Part shown: positions 1-8,181 of the stretch, in pieces
How positions within the stretch are numbered: position 1 is the first letter of the stretch
How the letters are laid out: every line of letters begins with the position of its first letter
Assembly: GCF_003867075.1 (NCBI RefSeq)
Contig: NZ_CP032544.1
Span: 920,001 to 984,000, forward strand
Direction of reading: 5' to 3'
Length of the DNA stretch: 64,000 bases
Source: Tenacibaculum mesophilum
GTDB lineage: Bacteria; Bacteroidota; Bacteroidia; Flavobacteriales; Flavobacteriaceae
Program-made: the position numbers and the translations under genes
Notes under the pieces: model-generated
What the model was told of the DNA's origin: nothing
Databases searched by the model: none
The model's input: the letters and a program-made list of their open reading frames with translations, nothing else

Positions 1-1657
1 GATTCAACATTTCAACGTTAAAATCAGCGTTTAAGTTATCAGATAACTCAATATAACCTGCCTTTGTTAACGAATTTGCCATAGTTTCATTAAACCCTAA
101 CGATGTTAACTGGTCAGCAACAATATTTTCAACTTTTACGTCTTTATCACTATCAAAAGAAATAGACGTATTTAATTTATGAGAAAACTCTACATTATTA
201 TATCCGTAAACACGTAAGATTTCTTCTATAATATCTGCTTCACGTTGTACATCTACACGATACGATGGTACTACCAATCCTAAACCAGCTTCAGTAACAC
301 TATTAATTTTAATATCTAATGAAGCTAAAATCTTTTTAATCGTTTCCTTAGGTATTTCTTGACCTATTAATTTATATGCATTTTCAAACGATAAGAACAC
401 CTCAAAATCTTCCACCTTTACAGGGTAAAAATCTAAAATATCAGAAGACATTTTTCCTCCTGCATATTCTTCAATTAATAAAGCGGCACGTTTTAAGGCA
501 TATTTTGTTGTGTTGATGTCAATACCTCTTTCAAAACGGAAAGAAGCGTCTGTATTTAACCCGTGACGTTTTGCTGTTTTACGAACAGACACAGGGTTAA
601 AATAAGCACTTTCTAAGAAAATAGAAGTTGTATGCTCTGTAACTCCTGATTGTGCTCCTCCAAATACACCTCCAATACATAATGGATTATCATCTGCATC
701 ACAAATCATAATATCTTCAGAAGACAACTTTCTTTCTACATCATCCAACGTTGTAAACTTAGTGCCTTCTTCTAAAGTTTTTACTACTACTTTACCTCCT
801 CTAATTTTAGAAGCATCAAAAGCGTGTAATGGTTGTCCTAACTCATGCAATACATAGTTAGTAATATCTACAATATTATTTTTTGGAGCTAATCCAATTG
901 CTTTTAATCTGTTTTGAATCCACTCTGGTGATTCTTTTACTTCTACATCAGTAATGGTTATACCACAATAACGAGGTGCTAAATCTTTATCTTCAATTTC
1001 AATATCAATTTTATGAGTACGCTCATCAACATGAAAATCAGAAACAGAAGGAGATATTAACTCAATATTAGTTCCTTGCTGAATTAATCCAGCTCTTAAA
1101 TCGCGTGCAACACCGTAATGACTCATGGCATCTGCTCGGTTTGGTGTTAACCCAATTTCAAAAACATAGTCTGTCTCAATGTTAAAAACCTCTGAACAAG
1201 GAGTACCTGGAGCTAAATTCTCGTCTAACACCATAATACCATCATGACTTTGTCCTAAACCTAATTCGTCTTCGGCACAAATCATTCCGTGACTCTCTTC
1301 TCCTCTTATCTTTCCTTTTTTAATTTTAAAGCCTTCTCCTTTTTCATCATACAACATGGTACCAACAGTAGCCACAGGAACTTTTTGTCCTGCCGCGACA
1401 TTTGGTGCTCCACATACAATTTGTACAGGGGTACCATCTCCTAAATCAACAGTAGTAACCTTTAACTTATCTGCATTAGCGTGCTTTTCACAAGTTAAAA
1501 CTTCTCCTACAACTACCCCTTTTAGGCTTCCTTTAATACTCTCTACAGTTTCTATTCCTTCAACTTCAAGACCTAAATCAGTTAATAACTCACCTGTTTT
1601 CTCTGCCTCCCAGTCTGTCTGTAAAAATTGTTGTAACCAATTGTATGATATCTTCAT
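1..1657 (-). CDS. pheT: Phenylalanine-tRNA ligase beta subunit, C-terminus cut by window edge
   Basis: Reads leftward from an ATG at 1657-1655 and stays open to base 1, giving 552 residues of a protein that is usually about 800. The start MKISYNWLQQFLQTD is typical of PheT. It is followed by the tRNA-binding (EMAP-like) domain at about residues 40-150 (GVVVGEVLTCEKHANADKLK), then the B3/B4 editing region and the B5 domain with the catalytic-like core. PheT pairs with PheS as an alpha2beta2 enzyme that charges tRNA-Phe in the cytoplasm, and the beta subunit edits mischarged Tyr-tRNA. pheS is not in the window. A TAnnTTTG promoter element lies 24 bases upstream of the start, so the gene has its own short leader. 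Identity is secure; only the last third is missing because of the window edge. Confidence 0.95.
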   Translation of the reverse strand, partial: MKISYNWLQQFLQTDWEAEKTGELLTDLGLEVEGIETVESIKGSLKGVVVGEVLTCEKHANADKLKVTTVDLGDGTPVQIVCGAPNVAAGQKVPVATVGTMLYDEKGEGFKIKKGKIRGEESHGMICAEDELGLGQSHDGIMVLDENLAPGTPCSEVFNIETDYVFEIGLTPNRADAMSHYGVARDLRAGLIQQGTNIELISPSVSDFHVDERTHKIDIEIEDKDLAPRYCGITITDVEVKESPEWIQNRLKAIGLAPKNNIVDITNYVLHELGQPLHAFDASKIRGGKVVVKTLEEGTKFTTLDDVERKLSSEDIMICDADDNPLCIGGVFGGAQSGVTEHTTSIFLESAYFNPVSVRKTAKRHGLNTDASFRFERGIDINTTKYALKRAALLIEEYAGGKMSSDILDFYPVKVEDFEVFLSFENAYKLIGQEIPKETIKKILASLDIKINSVTEAGLGLVVPSYRVDVQREADIIEEILRVYGYNNVEFSHKLNTSISFDSDKDVKVENIVADQLTSLGFNETMANSLTKAGYIELSDNLNADFNVEMLN

Positions 1658-1680
1658 AATCAATCTCTAATTTTAGCGTG

Positions 1681-1688
1681 CAAATTTA
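1681..1688 (-). promoter_or_regulatory. Bacteroidetes -7 element for pheT
   Basis: TAAATTTG on the minus strand matches the TAnnTTTG consensus exactly and sits 24 bases before the pheT ATG. No convincing -33 TTG at 19 bases spacing was seen. Confidence 0.5.
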
Positions 1689-1831
1689 TGCAAAATAAAG
1701 GAAAAACTATAAACTAGTTACCTACAAAAGATATACGATTGATTATTAACCTTTTGATAACATCAAAAAATTATATTTTTTATTGATTTGCAGGAGGTTA
1801 ACAAAAATTTAACTTTTTTCAATAAAATATT

Positions 1832-4402
1832 ATGAAACACAAACTACTCTTCTTCTTTTTAATAGCTTCATTAGCTGTTTTTTCACAAATTCCTTCATAT
1901 TATAACGATGTTAATTTGAATTTATCTGGTTCAGCATTAAAAAATGAGCTCGCTACTAAAATTATTAATACACATACAACAAACCTATCATACACACCTG
2001 GTGTGTGGAATGCACTTAAACAAACTGATTTAGATCCTAACGACGCAAGTAAGGTTTTGTTAATTTATGGATATAGTGACACTGATGGCAACTACGTTAC
2101 TGATAGAACTAGGGATAAAGAAGCTAATGGTGGTAGTGCTGGCACACAATGGAATAGAGAACATGTGTACCCTAAATCATTAGGAAGTCCTAATTTAGGA
2201 ACTTCTGGACCAGGAGCAGATGCTCATCATTTAAGAGCTGCTGATATTTCTTTCAATTCACAAAGAAGCAGCAAAAAATTTGCAGATGGTTCTGGTAATG
2301 CTGGTAATGTTTCAGGTGGTTGGTATCCTGGTGATGAATGGAAAGGCGATGTTGCCCGTATGATGATGTATATGTATTTACGCTACGGAAACCAATGTTT
2401 ACCTACTGGTGTTGGTACAGGATCAACTATGGCTTCGGACTCTAACATGCTTACTTTATTTATTCAATGGAATGTAGACGATCCAGTATCTGACTTTGAA
2501 AAACAACGTAATCCTATTTTAGAAGGAATTCAAGGAAATCGTAATCCGTTTATCGATAATCCTGCATTTGCTACAGAAATCTGGGGAGGACCTCAAGCTG
2601 AAGATTTATTTGGAGGTGGTAGCGGATCAGATACACAAGCTCCTACTGCTCCATCTAACTTAGCAGCTTCAAATATTACAGAAACTAAAGTTGATTTAAC
2701 TTGGTCTGCATCTACTGATAATGTTGGTGTATCAGGGTACGATGTGTACAATGGAGCTACGAAAATTGCTACCGTTACAACAACTTCGTATAGCGTTACA
2801 GGTTTAACAGCAGCAACTAATTATACTTTTTCTGTAAAAGCTAAAGATGCTGCAGGTAATCAATCTACTTCTAGTAATTCTGTTTCTGTTACAACTAACA
2901 CAAGTTCAGGTGGAGGAAATGGAACAGCTACGGATTTATTAATTTCTGAGTATGTAGAAGGTTCTTCAAATAATAAAGCTATTGAAATTGCTAATTTCAC
3001 TGGAGCCAGTGTAAACTTATCAGGGTATTCATTAAAGAAAGCTGCCAATGGTGGTGGATGGACCAATACATTAACTTTAAGTGGTCAACTAACAAATGGT
3101 GATGTTTATGTTATAGCTAATAGCAGTGCTTCTAGTACGATATTAAATAAAGCTGACAGAACAGATACTGGTGTAATTTCTTTTAACGGAAACGATGCTG
3201 TTGGTTTATTCAAAGGAAGTACTCTTATCGATTTAATTGGAGATCCTAATAGCTCTTCAACTTTTGCACAAGACAAAACAATGCAAAGAAAATCTTCTGT
3301 TACATCTCCTAACAGTGCATATACAACTTCTGAATGGGATATTTTAACGAAAGATACATTTAGCGGCTTGGGAAACCACAACATTGATGGTGGAACTTCT
3401 ACACCAGACACAACTGCTCCATCTGCGCCAACTAATGTTGCTGCTTCAAATATTACACAAACTTCTGTTAATTTAAGCTGGACTGCTTCAACTGATAATA
3501 TTGATGTTACAGGATATGACATATATCAAGGAAGTTCAAAAATAGCCACTGTTACTACTACAAGTTATTCTGTAAGTGGATTAACAGCCTCTACAAGCTA
3601 TACTTTTTCTGTAAAAGCCAAAGATGCTGCAAACAATATTTCTTCTTCAAGTAATATGGTAAACGTAACAACTCTAGCAAACACAATTTCTTATTGTAGT
3701 ACTAAAGGAAATAATGTAAATTATGAATGGATTGATAATGTTGTTATTGGTGGAATTTCAAACGCTACTAGTGCCAACGGTGGGTATGCTGACTTTACTT
3801 CTTTAACTGGAAACTTACCTTACGGAAGTAATACTATTGTAGTAAGCGCTGGATTTGCTAGTTCTTCATACACAGAATACTGGAAAGTTTGGATTGATTT
3901 TAATAAAAATGGAACTTTTGAATCTTCTGAAGAAGTTGTTAGTGGTTCTTCATCTAGCTCTGGTAATTTATCTTATAATTTTTCGGTACCTGCCTCTGCT
4001 TTAGCAGGTACTACAAGAATGCGTGTATCAATGAAATGGAATGCAGCTCCATCAGCTTGTGAGACTTTTTCTTATGGTGAAGTTGAAGATTATACTGTTA
4101 ACATAGGTAGTAGCTCTAAAGGTTTAGGATACAACAACATCACTATCGATGGAAAGTTGGGCAATGAAGCTTCCATTTTTGATGCTAGTGTTTCACCAAA
4201 CCCTAGTGTAGACTTCATAAAAATTAATTTAGCTGATGACAGAGATGCTACTTTTAAAATAACAAATTTAGCAGGACAACAAGTTTTAGCAGGAAAAGTT
4301 ACTCATAAAAGTCTTGATGTTTCAAGTCTACATAACGGAATTTATATTCTTGAAGTAAACGATAGTCAAAAATCATTTACAAAAAAAATCATCAAGAAAT
4401 AG
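1832..4402 (+). CDS. Secreted endonuclease I family nuclease with FN3, lamin-tail, GEVED and T9SS sorting domains
   Basis: 856 residues. A signal peptide (residues 1-18, ending FSQ) is followed by an endonuclease I (EndA/NucM) domain to about residue 258. The beta-beta-alpha metal motif is visible as NREHVYPKS near residue 108, with DAHHLRAAD near 130. Then come a fibronectin type III domain (about 266-355), a lamin-tail domain (about 367-487, ISEYVEGSSNNKAIEI), a second FN3 (about 527-613), a GEVED domain (about 620-757, ending GEVEDYTV) and a C-terminal type IX secretion sorting domain (about 784-856, SVSPNPSVDF ... GIYILEV ... KKIIKK). Known members are extracellular non-specific DNases. 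The inferred job is degrading environmental DNA for nutrients or biofilm turnover. It is monocistronic, with a strong terminator after the stop. An AGGAGG at 1792 is too far from the ATG to act as a ribosome binding site. Confidence 0.9.
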   Translation: MKHKLLFFFLIASLAVFSQIPSYYNDVNLNLSGSALKNELATKIINTHTTNLSYTPGVWNALKQTDLDPNDASKVLLIYGYSDTDGNYVTDRTRDKEANGGSAGTQWNREHVYPKSLGSPNLGTSGPGADAHHLRAADISFNSQRSSKKFADGSGNAGNVSGGWYPGDEWKGDVARMMMYMYLRYGNQCLPTGVGTGSTMASDSNMLTLFIQWNVDDPVSDFEKQRNPILEGIQGNRNPFIDNPAFATEIWGGPQAEDLFGGGSGSDTQAPTAPSNLAASNITETKVDLTWSASTDNVGVSGYDVYNGATKIATVTTTSYSVTGLTAATNYTFSVKAKDAAGNQSTSSNSVSVTTNTSSGGGNGTATDLLISEYVEGSSNNKAIEIANFTGASVNLSGYSLKKAANGGGWTNTLTLSGQLTNGDVYVIANSSASSTILNKADRTDTGVISFNGNDAVGLFKGSTLIDLIGDPNSSSTFAQDKTMQRKSSVTSPNSAYTTSEWDILTKDTFSGLGNHNIDGGTSTPDTTAPSAPTNVAASNITQTSVNLSWTASTDNIDVTGYDIYQGSSKIATVTTTSYSVSGLTASTSYTFSVKAKDAANNISSSSNMVNVTTLANTISYCSTKGNNVNYEWIDNVVIGGISNATSANGGYADFTSLTGNLPYGSNTIVVSAGFASSSYTEYWKVWIDFNKNGTFESSEEVVSGSSSSSGNLSYNFSVPASALAGTTRMRVSMKWNAAPSACETFSYGEVEDYTVNIGSSSKGLGYNNITIDGKLGNEASIFDASVSPNPSVDFIKINLADDRDATFKITNLAGQQVLAGKVTHKSLDVSSLHNGIYILEVNDSQKSFTKKIIKK

Positions 4403-4423
4403 TTTATAGTTATAGAATACTAA

Positions 4424-4458
4424 AAAGAGCTTCCAAAATTGGAAGCTCTTTATTTTTT
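4424..4458. terminator. Bidirectional intrinsic terminator
   Basis: An 11-bp perfect stem (AAAGAGCTTCC / GGAAGCTCTTT) with a 6-base loop. T-rich sequence follows on the plus side and an A-tract on the other, so it can serve both the nuclease gene and the convergent gene on the minus strand. Confidence 0.85.
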
Positions 4459-4474
4459 TATTCGACTTAAAAGA

Positions 4475-4768
4475 CTAAACTTCAATCGTAGTTTTTGTTT
4501 CCTTTGAAGAAAAAACATAAGTATATAACCACATAAGAGTAAATGTTGGCACAACATCTAACCCAGGCATCGCTTCTTCAATAAAAGCAATGGCTCCTGC
4601 TACTTTACCTTTATTTCCTTTATACATTTTTGTCATTATATACGCTGATGCTGGTGCCCAAACAATATCAGACAACTCTCCAAGCCCAGGTATTAAATAA
4701 GATACATACCCTATAGCGTCAAACAACAAACTTAATGCTAGTTTTTGGTACTTTTTTTCTTTATTCAT
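4475..4768 (-). CDS. Small membrane protein of unknown function
   Basis: 97 residues, no family recognised with certainty. After a charged start (MNKEKKYQ) there are two or three hydrophobic segments: about residues 10-38 (LSLLFDAIGYVSYLIPGLG), a weaker one around 55-68, and about 74-90 (VVPTFTLMWLYTYVF). Glycine/proline turns such as IPGLGEL and MPGLDVV are present. It is convergent with the secreted nuclease and divergent from the NUDIX gene. Similar short inner-membrane proteins occur widely in flavobacteria, but I cannot give a role. The start is the only ATG that keeps the N-terminal helix. Confidence 0.65.
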   Translation of the reverse strand: MNKEKKYQKLALSLLFDAIGYVSYLIPGLGELSDIVWAPASAYIMTKMYKGNKGKVAGAIAFIEEAMPGLDVVPTFTLMWLYTYVFSSKETKTTIEV

Positions 4769-4843
4769 TTAGTATTAAATTAATTCCACACCTAACAAAT
4801 CAAAATTCAAGCCAAAACTTATAACTTTTATCTTGTAAATTGA

Positions 4844-4851
4844 TAAGTTTG
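4844..4851 (+). promoter_or_regulatory. -7 element for the NUDIX/PlsC run
   Basis: TAAGTTTG matches TAnnTTTG exactly and lies 20 bases before the ATG at 4872. No clear -33 box at the usual spacing. Confidence 0.5.
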
Positions 4852-4871
4852 TTCTAAAATACTAAAAACGA

Positions 4872-5498
4872 ATGACTTTTTCTGATTTTATCAATCAAAT
4901 AGAAAGATTGCAGCAAAAGCAACTAGGTGGTTTAACTTCTCAATTTAAGTTAGCTCCAAAATTAAGAACACGGTTTTCAGAAGAATTAATACTAAGCAAA
5001 AATCCAAGAAAAGCAGCTGTTTTAGCGTTATTTTACCCTGACAATGATAACCAAACACGCTTTTTACTTACTGAAAGAGCGAGTTATAATGGAGCGCATT
5101 CATCTCAAATTAGCTTTCCTGGTGGGAAATTTGACAAAGAGGATAGTAACCTACAAACAACTGCTTTACGGGAAACTTATGAAGAAGTTGGTGTACACTA
5201 TAAATCTATTGAAATAATACGACAAACTTCAGACGCATATATTCCTCCTAGTAACTTTTTAGTAGCTCCATTTATAGGTGTTTCAGAAAAAACACCTCAT
5301 TTCACTCCAAACGAAGAAGTTGCAGAAATTATTGAAGTTTTATTAGCTGATTTATTAGACGATTCAAACTTGACTTCAGTAGAAATGGAAACCTCATACA
5401 TGAAAAATATTGAGGTACCATGCTTTAAATTAAACGATTACATTGTATGGGGTGCAACTGCCATGATGCTTTCAGAAATTAAAGATTTATTTAAATAG
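4872..5498 (+). CDS. NUDIX hydrolase, CoA pyrophosphatase (NudL/YeaB-like)
   Basis: 208 residues. The NUDIX box reads SFPGGKFDKED followed by TALRETYEEVGV near residues 80-105. This is the CoA-diphosphatase variant, in which an FPGG-K/R-xDxxD element precedes REx2EE. The preceding SQIS and the ERASYNGAHS stretch also fit the UPF0035/NudL signature. Known members cleave CoA and oxidised CoA to 4'-phosphopantetheine and 3',5'-ADP in the cytoplasm. It is the first gene of a plus-strand run with PlsC-like and M42 genes (60-base and 25-base gaps). Length is normal for the family, and substrate assignment is by motif only. Confidence 0.82.
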   Translation: MTFSDFINQIERLQQKQLGGLTSQFKLAPKLRTRFSEELILSKNPRKAAVLALFYPDNDNQTRFLLTERASYNGAHSSQISFPGGKFDKEDSNLQTTALRETYEEVGVHYKSIEIIRQTSDAYIPPSNFLVAPFIGVSEKTPHFTPNEEVAEIIEVLLADLLDDSNLTSVEMETSYMKNIEVPCFKLNDYIVWGATAMMLSEIKDLFK

Positions 5499-5558
5499 TT
5501 TTTTTTATGGTTTTCTTTTGTAATTTAGCATTTACACTAATAAAACCAGATTATAAAA

Positions 5559-6395
5559 ATGCCTTTATTTAAAAGGAATCCTTTTGGACATATATTGTTC
5601 ATTAAAAGATTTTTAATACAAGTTCTCGGAGTTATTTCTCACGGACGTTACCGTAAGTTTAATGACCTGCAAATAGAGGGAATGGATGTTTTAAGAAGTC
5701 TCCCCGACCAAAAAGTACTATTTATCTCCAATCACCAAACGTATTTTGCCGATGTAGCAGCCATGTTTCACGTATTTAATGCCGCTTTAAAAGGTAGAGA
5801 TGACAATATTAGAAACGTAGGGTATTTATGGAAACCTAAACTAAATATTTATTATGTTGCTGCAGGTGAAACCATGCGTTCTGGTTTGCTTCCTAAAATT
5901 TTTGCTTATGTAGGTTCTGTCTCTGTTGAAAGAACTTGGAGAAGCGCAGGAAAAGATGTAAACAGACAAGTAAAAATGTCTGACATTTCTAATATAGGTA
6001 AAGCATTAGATGATGGCTGGGTAATTACCTTTCCACAAGGTACAACTACCCCTTTTAAGCCTATTCGTCGTGGTACAGCCCATATCATTAAAACCTACAA
6101 GCCTATTGTAGTTCCTATAGTAATTGACGGATTTAGACGTTCTTTTGACAAAAAAGGATTGATGATAAAAAAACGTAACGTGCTACAATCTATGGTTATT
6201 AAAGAACCTTTAGAAATTGATTACGAAAATGAAGATGTGGCTAGCATTGTTGAAAAAATTGAGTATGCAATAGAGCAACACCCATCTTTTTTAAAGGTGT
6301 TAACACCAAAACAACTTCAGGAACAAGAAGAGTTTATTGAAAAGAGACGTTTTTGGGGAGCTGATAAACCTAAAGAAAAAGAAAAGAAAGATTAA
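5559..6395 (+). CDS. Lysophospholipid/1-acylglycerol-3-phosphate acyltransferase family protein (PlsC-like)
   Basis: 278 residues. The acyltransferase motif I region is NHQTYFADVAAMF (near residues 59-71). It has His-x5-Asp rather than the classical His-x4-Asp. The motif III region is TFPQGTTTPFKP (near 162-173), where FPEGTRS is usual. The fold and spacing still look like PlsC: motif II-like residues lie around 110-130 and a VPIVIDGF motif IV around 190. The N-terminal 30 residues (HILFIKRFLIQVLGVI) could anchor it to the membrane. The likely role is acylating a lysophospholipid or another lipid. The altered catalytic motifs mean substrate and even activity should be treated with care. The C-terminus is very basic/acidic (KPKEKEKKD). 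It is followed after 25 bases by the M42 peptidase gene. Confidence 0.72.
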   Translation: MPLFKRNPFGHILFIKRFLIQVLGVISHGRYRKFNDLQIEGMDVLRSLPDQKVLFISNHQTYFADVAAMFHVFNAALKGRDDNIRNVGYLWKPKLNIYYVAAGETMRSGLLPKIFAYVGSVSVERTWRSAGKDVNRQVKMSDISNIGKALDDGWVITFPQGTTTPFKPIRRGTAHIIKTYKPIVVPIVIDGFRRSFDKKGLMIKKRNVLQSMVIKEPLEIDYENEDVASIVEKIEYAIEQHPSFLKVLTPKQLQEQEEFIEKRRFWGADKPKEKEKKD

Positions 6396-6420
6396 TAACA
6401 TTAAAATTAACGTTTAAGTT

Positions 6421-7509
6421 ATGGCTGATAAATCTATTTTAAATGAAAAGTCTATTGACTTTTTAGAAAAATACTTGAATAATGCTGCTCCTACAGGATA
6501 CGAGTGGGAAGGGCAAAAAATATGGATGGACTATTTAAAACCTTATGTTGACGAGTTTATTACTGACACTTATGGTTCTGCTGTAGGAATTATAAACCCT
6601 GATGCTAAATATAAAGTAGTTATTGAAGGACATGCTGATGAAATTTCTTGGTATGTAAACTATATTTCTGATGACGGATTAATTTATGTAATCCGTAACG
6701 GAGGTAGCGACCACCAAATTGCTCCTAGTAAAATTGTAAACATTCACACTAAAAACGGAATTGTAAAAGGTGTTTTCGGATGGCCAGCAATTCATACACG
6801 TAATAAAGCGAAAGAAGAAGCTCCAAAACCAGACAATATTTTTATTGATTGTGGTTGCAGCACTAAAGAAGAAGTTGAAAAATTAGGTGTGCATGTTGGT
6901 TGTGTTATTACCTACCCAGATGAGTTTCACATTCTAAACGAGAACAAATTTGTATGTCGTGCTTTAGATAACCGTATGGGAGGTTTTATGATTGCTGAAG
7001 TAGCACGTTTACTACACGAAAATAAGAAAAAATTACCTTTCGGTTTATATATTACAAACTCTGTTCAAGAAGAAATTGGTTTGCGTGGTGCGGAAATGAT
7101 TACCGAAACCATTAAGCCTAACGTAGCTATTGTTACTGATGTAACACATGACACTACCACACCAATGATTGATAAGAAAAAAGAAGGTCATTTAGAGTTA
7201 GGTAAAGGTCCTGTAGTAGCTTATGCTCCTGCGGTACAACAAAAATTACGAGATTTAATTATTGATACTGCCGAAGCTAACAAAATTCCTTTCCAACGCT
7301 CTGCCCTATCAAGAGCTACAGGAACTGACACTGATGCATTTGCATACAGCAATGGTGGAGTTGCTTCTGCTTTAATCTCTTTACCATTACGTTACATGCA
7401 CACTACCGTTGAAATGGTACACCGTGAAGATGTTGAAAATGTAATTAAAATGATTTACGAAAGTTTATTAAAAATTGAAGACGGAGAAGATTTCTCTTAC
7501 TTTAAATAA
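6421..7509 (+). CDS. M42 family metallo-aminopeptidase
   Basis: 362 residues, the family's normal size. The two-zinc site can be followed in order: EGHADEISWYV (His, near residue 74), CRALDNRMGG (bridging Asp, near 180), NSVQEEIGLRGA (catalytic Glu pair, near 212), VTDVTHD (Asp, near 236) and RYMHTTVEMVH near 320. M42 enzymes (glutamyl aminopeptidase, tetrahedral TET peptidases; older label cellulase M) remove N-terminal residues from peptides in the cytoplasm. No signal peptide. The gene ends in a very strong terminator. Confidence 0.9.
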   Translation: MADKSILNEKSIDFLEKYLNNAAPTGYEWEGQKIWMDYLKPYVDEFITDTYGSAVGIINPDAKYKVVIEGHADEISWYVNYISDDGLIYVIRNGGSDHQIAPSKIVNIHTKNGIVKGVFGWPAIHTRNKAKEEAPKPDNIFIDCGCSTKEEVEKLGVHVGCVITYPDEFHILNENKFVCRALDNRMGGFMIAEVARLLHENKKKLPFGLYITNSVQEEIGLRGAEMITETIKPNVAIVTDVTHDTTTPMIDKKKEGHLELGKGPVVAYAPAVQQKLRDLIIDTAEANKIPFQRSALSRATGTDTDAFAYSNGGVASALISLPLRYMHTTVEMVHREDVENVIKMIYESLLKIEDGEDFSYFK

Positions 7510-7520
7510 TATAAATAATC

Positions 7521-7555
7521 AAACGTCATTACTTATTTGTAATGACGTTTTTTTT
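7521..7555 (+). terminator. Intrinsic terminator of the M42 peptidase gene
   Basis: 12-bp perfect stem (AAACGTCATTAC / GTAATGACGTTT) with loop TTATTT, followed by five further T. It ends only 11 bases before the ATG of the next plus-strand gene. Confidence 0.92.
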
Positions 7556-7566
7556 ACCAGCTTTTT

Positions 7567-8109
7567 ATGGATGAACTTATAGATATTGTCGATGAAAATG
7601 GAAACTATACAGGAAAAACTTGTTTAAAATCTGAGGCTCATAAACATGGTTACTTTCACCCTACTATCCATGTTTGGTTGTACACTTCTAATAAACAAAT
7701 ACTTCTTCAAAAAAGAGCACTGACTAAAAAAGTATTTCCTGGTTTATGGGATATTTCGGTTGCAGGTCACATAGCTGCCGGTGAAAACATTAAAATTGCT
7801 GCTGTTAGAGAGGTTAAAGAAGAAATAGGTTTTGATATTCTTCCTGAAAACTTACATAAAATAGGTACTCGAAAACACATGGTAAATCACTCGAATGGAA
7901 TTATTGATAATGAGTTTCATCATGTATTTATTGCTGAATTAACAGTTTCTGTCCAAGAATTAAAACTTCAAGAAGAGGAAGTAGCAGACTTAAAGCTATT
8001 TAGCTTAGAAACAATACTGCATACAAAAAACTACGAAAACTTATTACTTCCTCAATATCAAGACTATTATTCTTTTGTTCACAAACATATTTTAAATATT
8101 TTAACTTAA
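7567..8109 (+). CDS. NUDIX hydrolase, isopentenyl-diphosphate isomerase-like
   Basis: 180 residues. The perfect NUDIX box GX5EX7REUXEEXGU is visible as GHIAAGE then REVKEEIGF, near residues 66-89. The start MDELIDIVDENGNYTG and the HPTIHVWLYTSNKQILLQKRA stretch are those of the YfcD/IDI-like NUDIX subfamily. Substrate is unknown, and true type I IDI activity is not implied because the IDI cysteine signature is absent. The ATG lies 11 bases after the T-tract of the upstream terminator, so its transcription must start inside that hairpin region, be leaderless, or come from read-through. Confidence 0.82.
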   Translation: MDELIDIVDENGNYTGKTCLKSEAHKHGYFHPTIHVWLYTSNKQILLQKRALTKKVFPGLWDISVAGHIAAGENIKIAAVREVKEEIGFDILPENLHKIGTRKHMVNHSNGIIDNEFHHVFIAELTVSVQELKLQEEEVADLKLFSLETILHTKNYENLLLPQYQDYYSFVHKHILNILT

Positions 8110-8181
8110 TTTTTTAGCTTTAATAATTTAGTTTTAATTTTAAAATCAATTAGTTATATTTAGAATGAAAACTATCAAACT

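Noticed and set aside
1356..1670. Plus-strand open frame of 104 codons opposite pheT
   Set aside because: It is antisense to a well-conserved pheT reading frame, has Thr/Pro/Val-rich low-complexity content and no promoter; a shadow of the real gene.
1792..1797. AGGAGG as ribosome binding site of the secreted nuclease
   Set aside because: It is 34 bases from the ATG, too far for a ribosome site, and flavobacteria rarely rely on Shine-Dalgarno pairing.
3106..3522. Minus-strand open frame of 138 codons within the secreted nuclease gene
   Set aside because: Lies opposite clear FN3/lamin-tail coding sequence; composition is that of a complementary-strand artefact.
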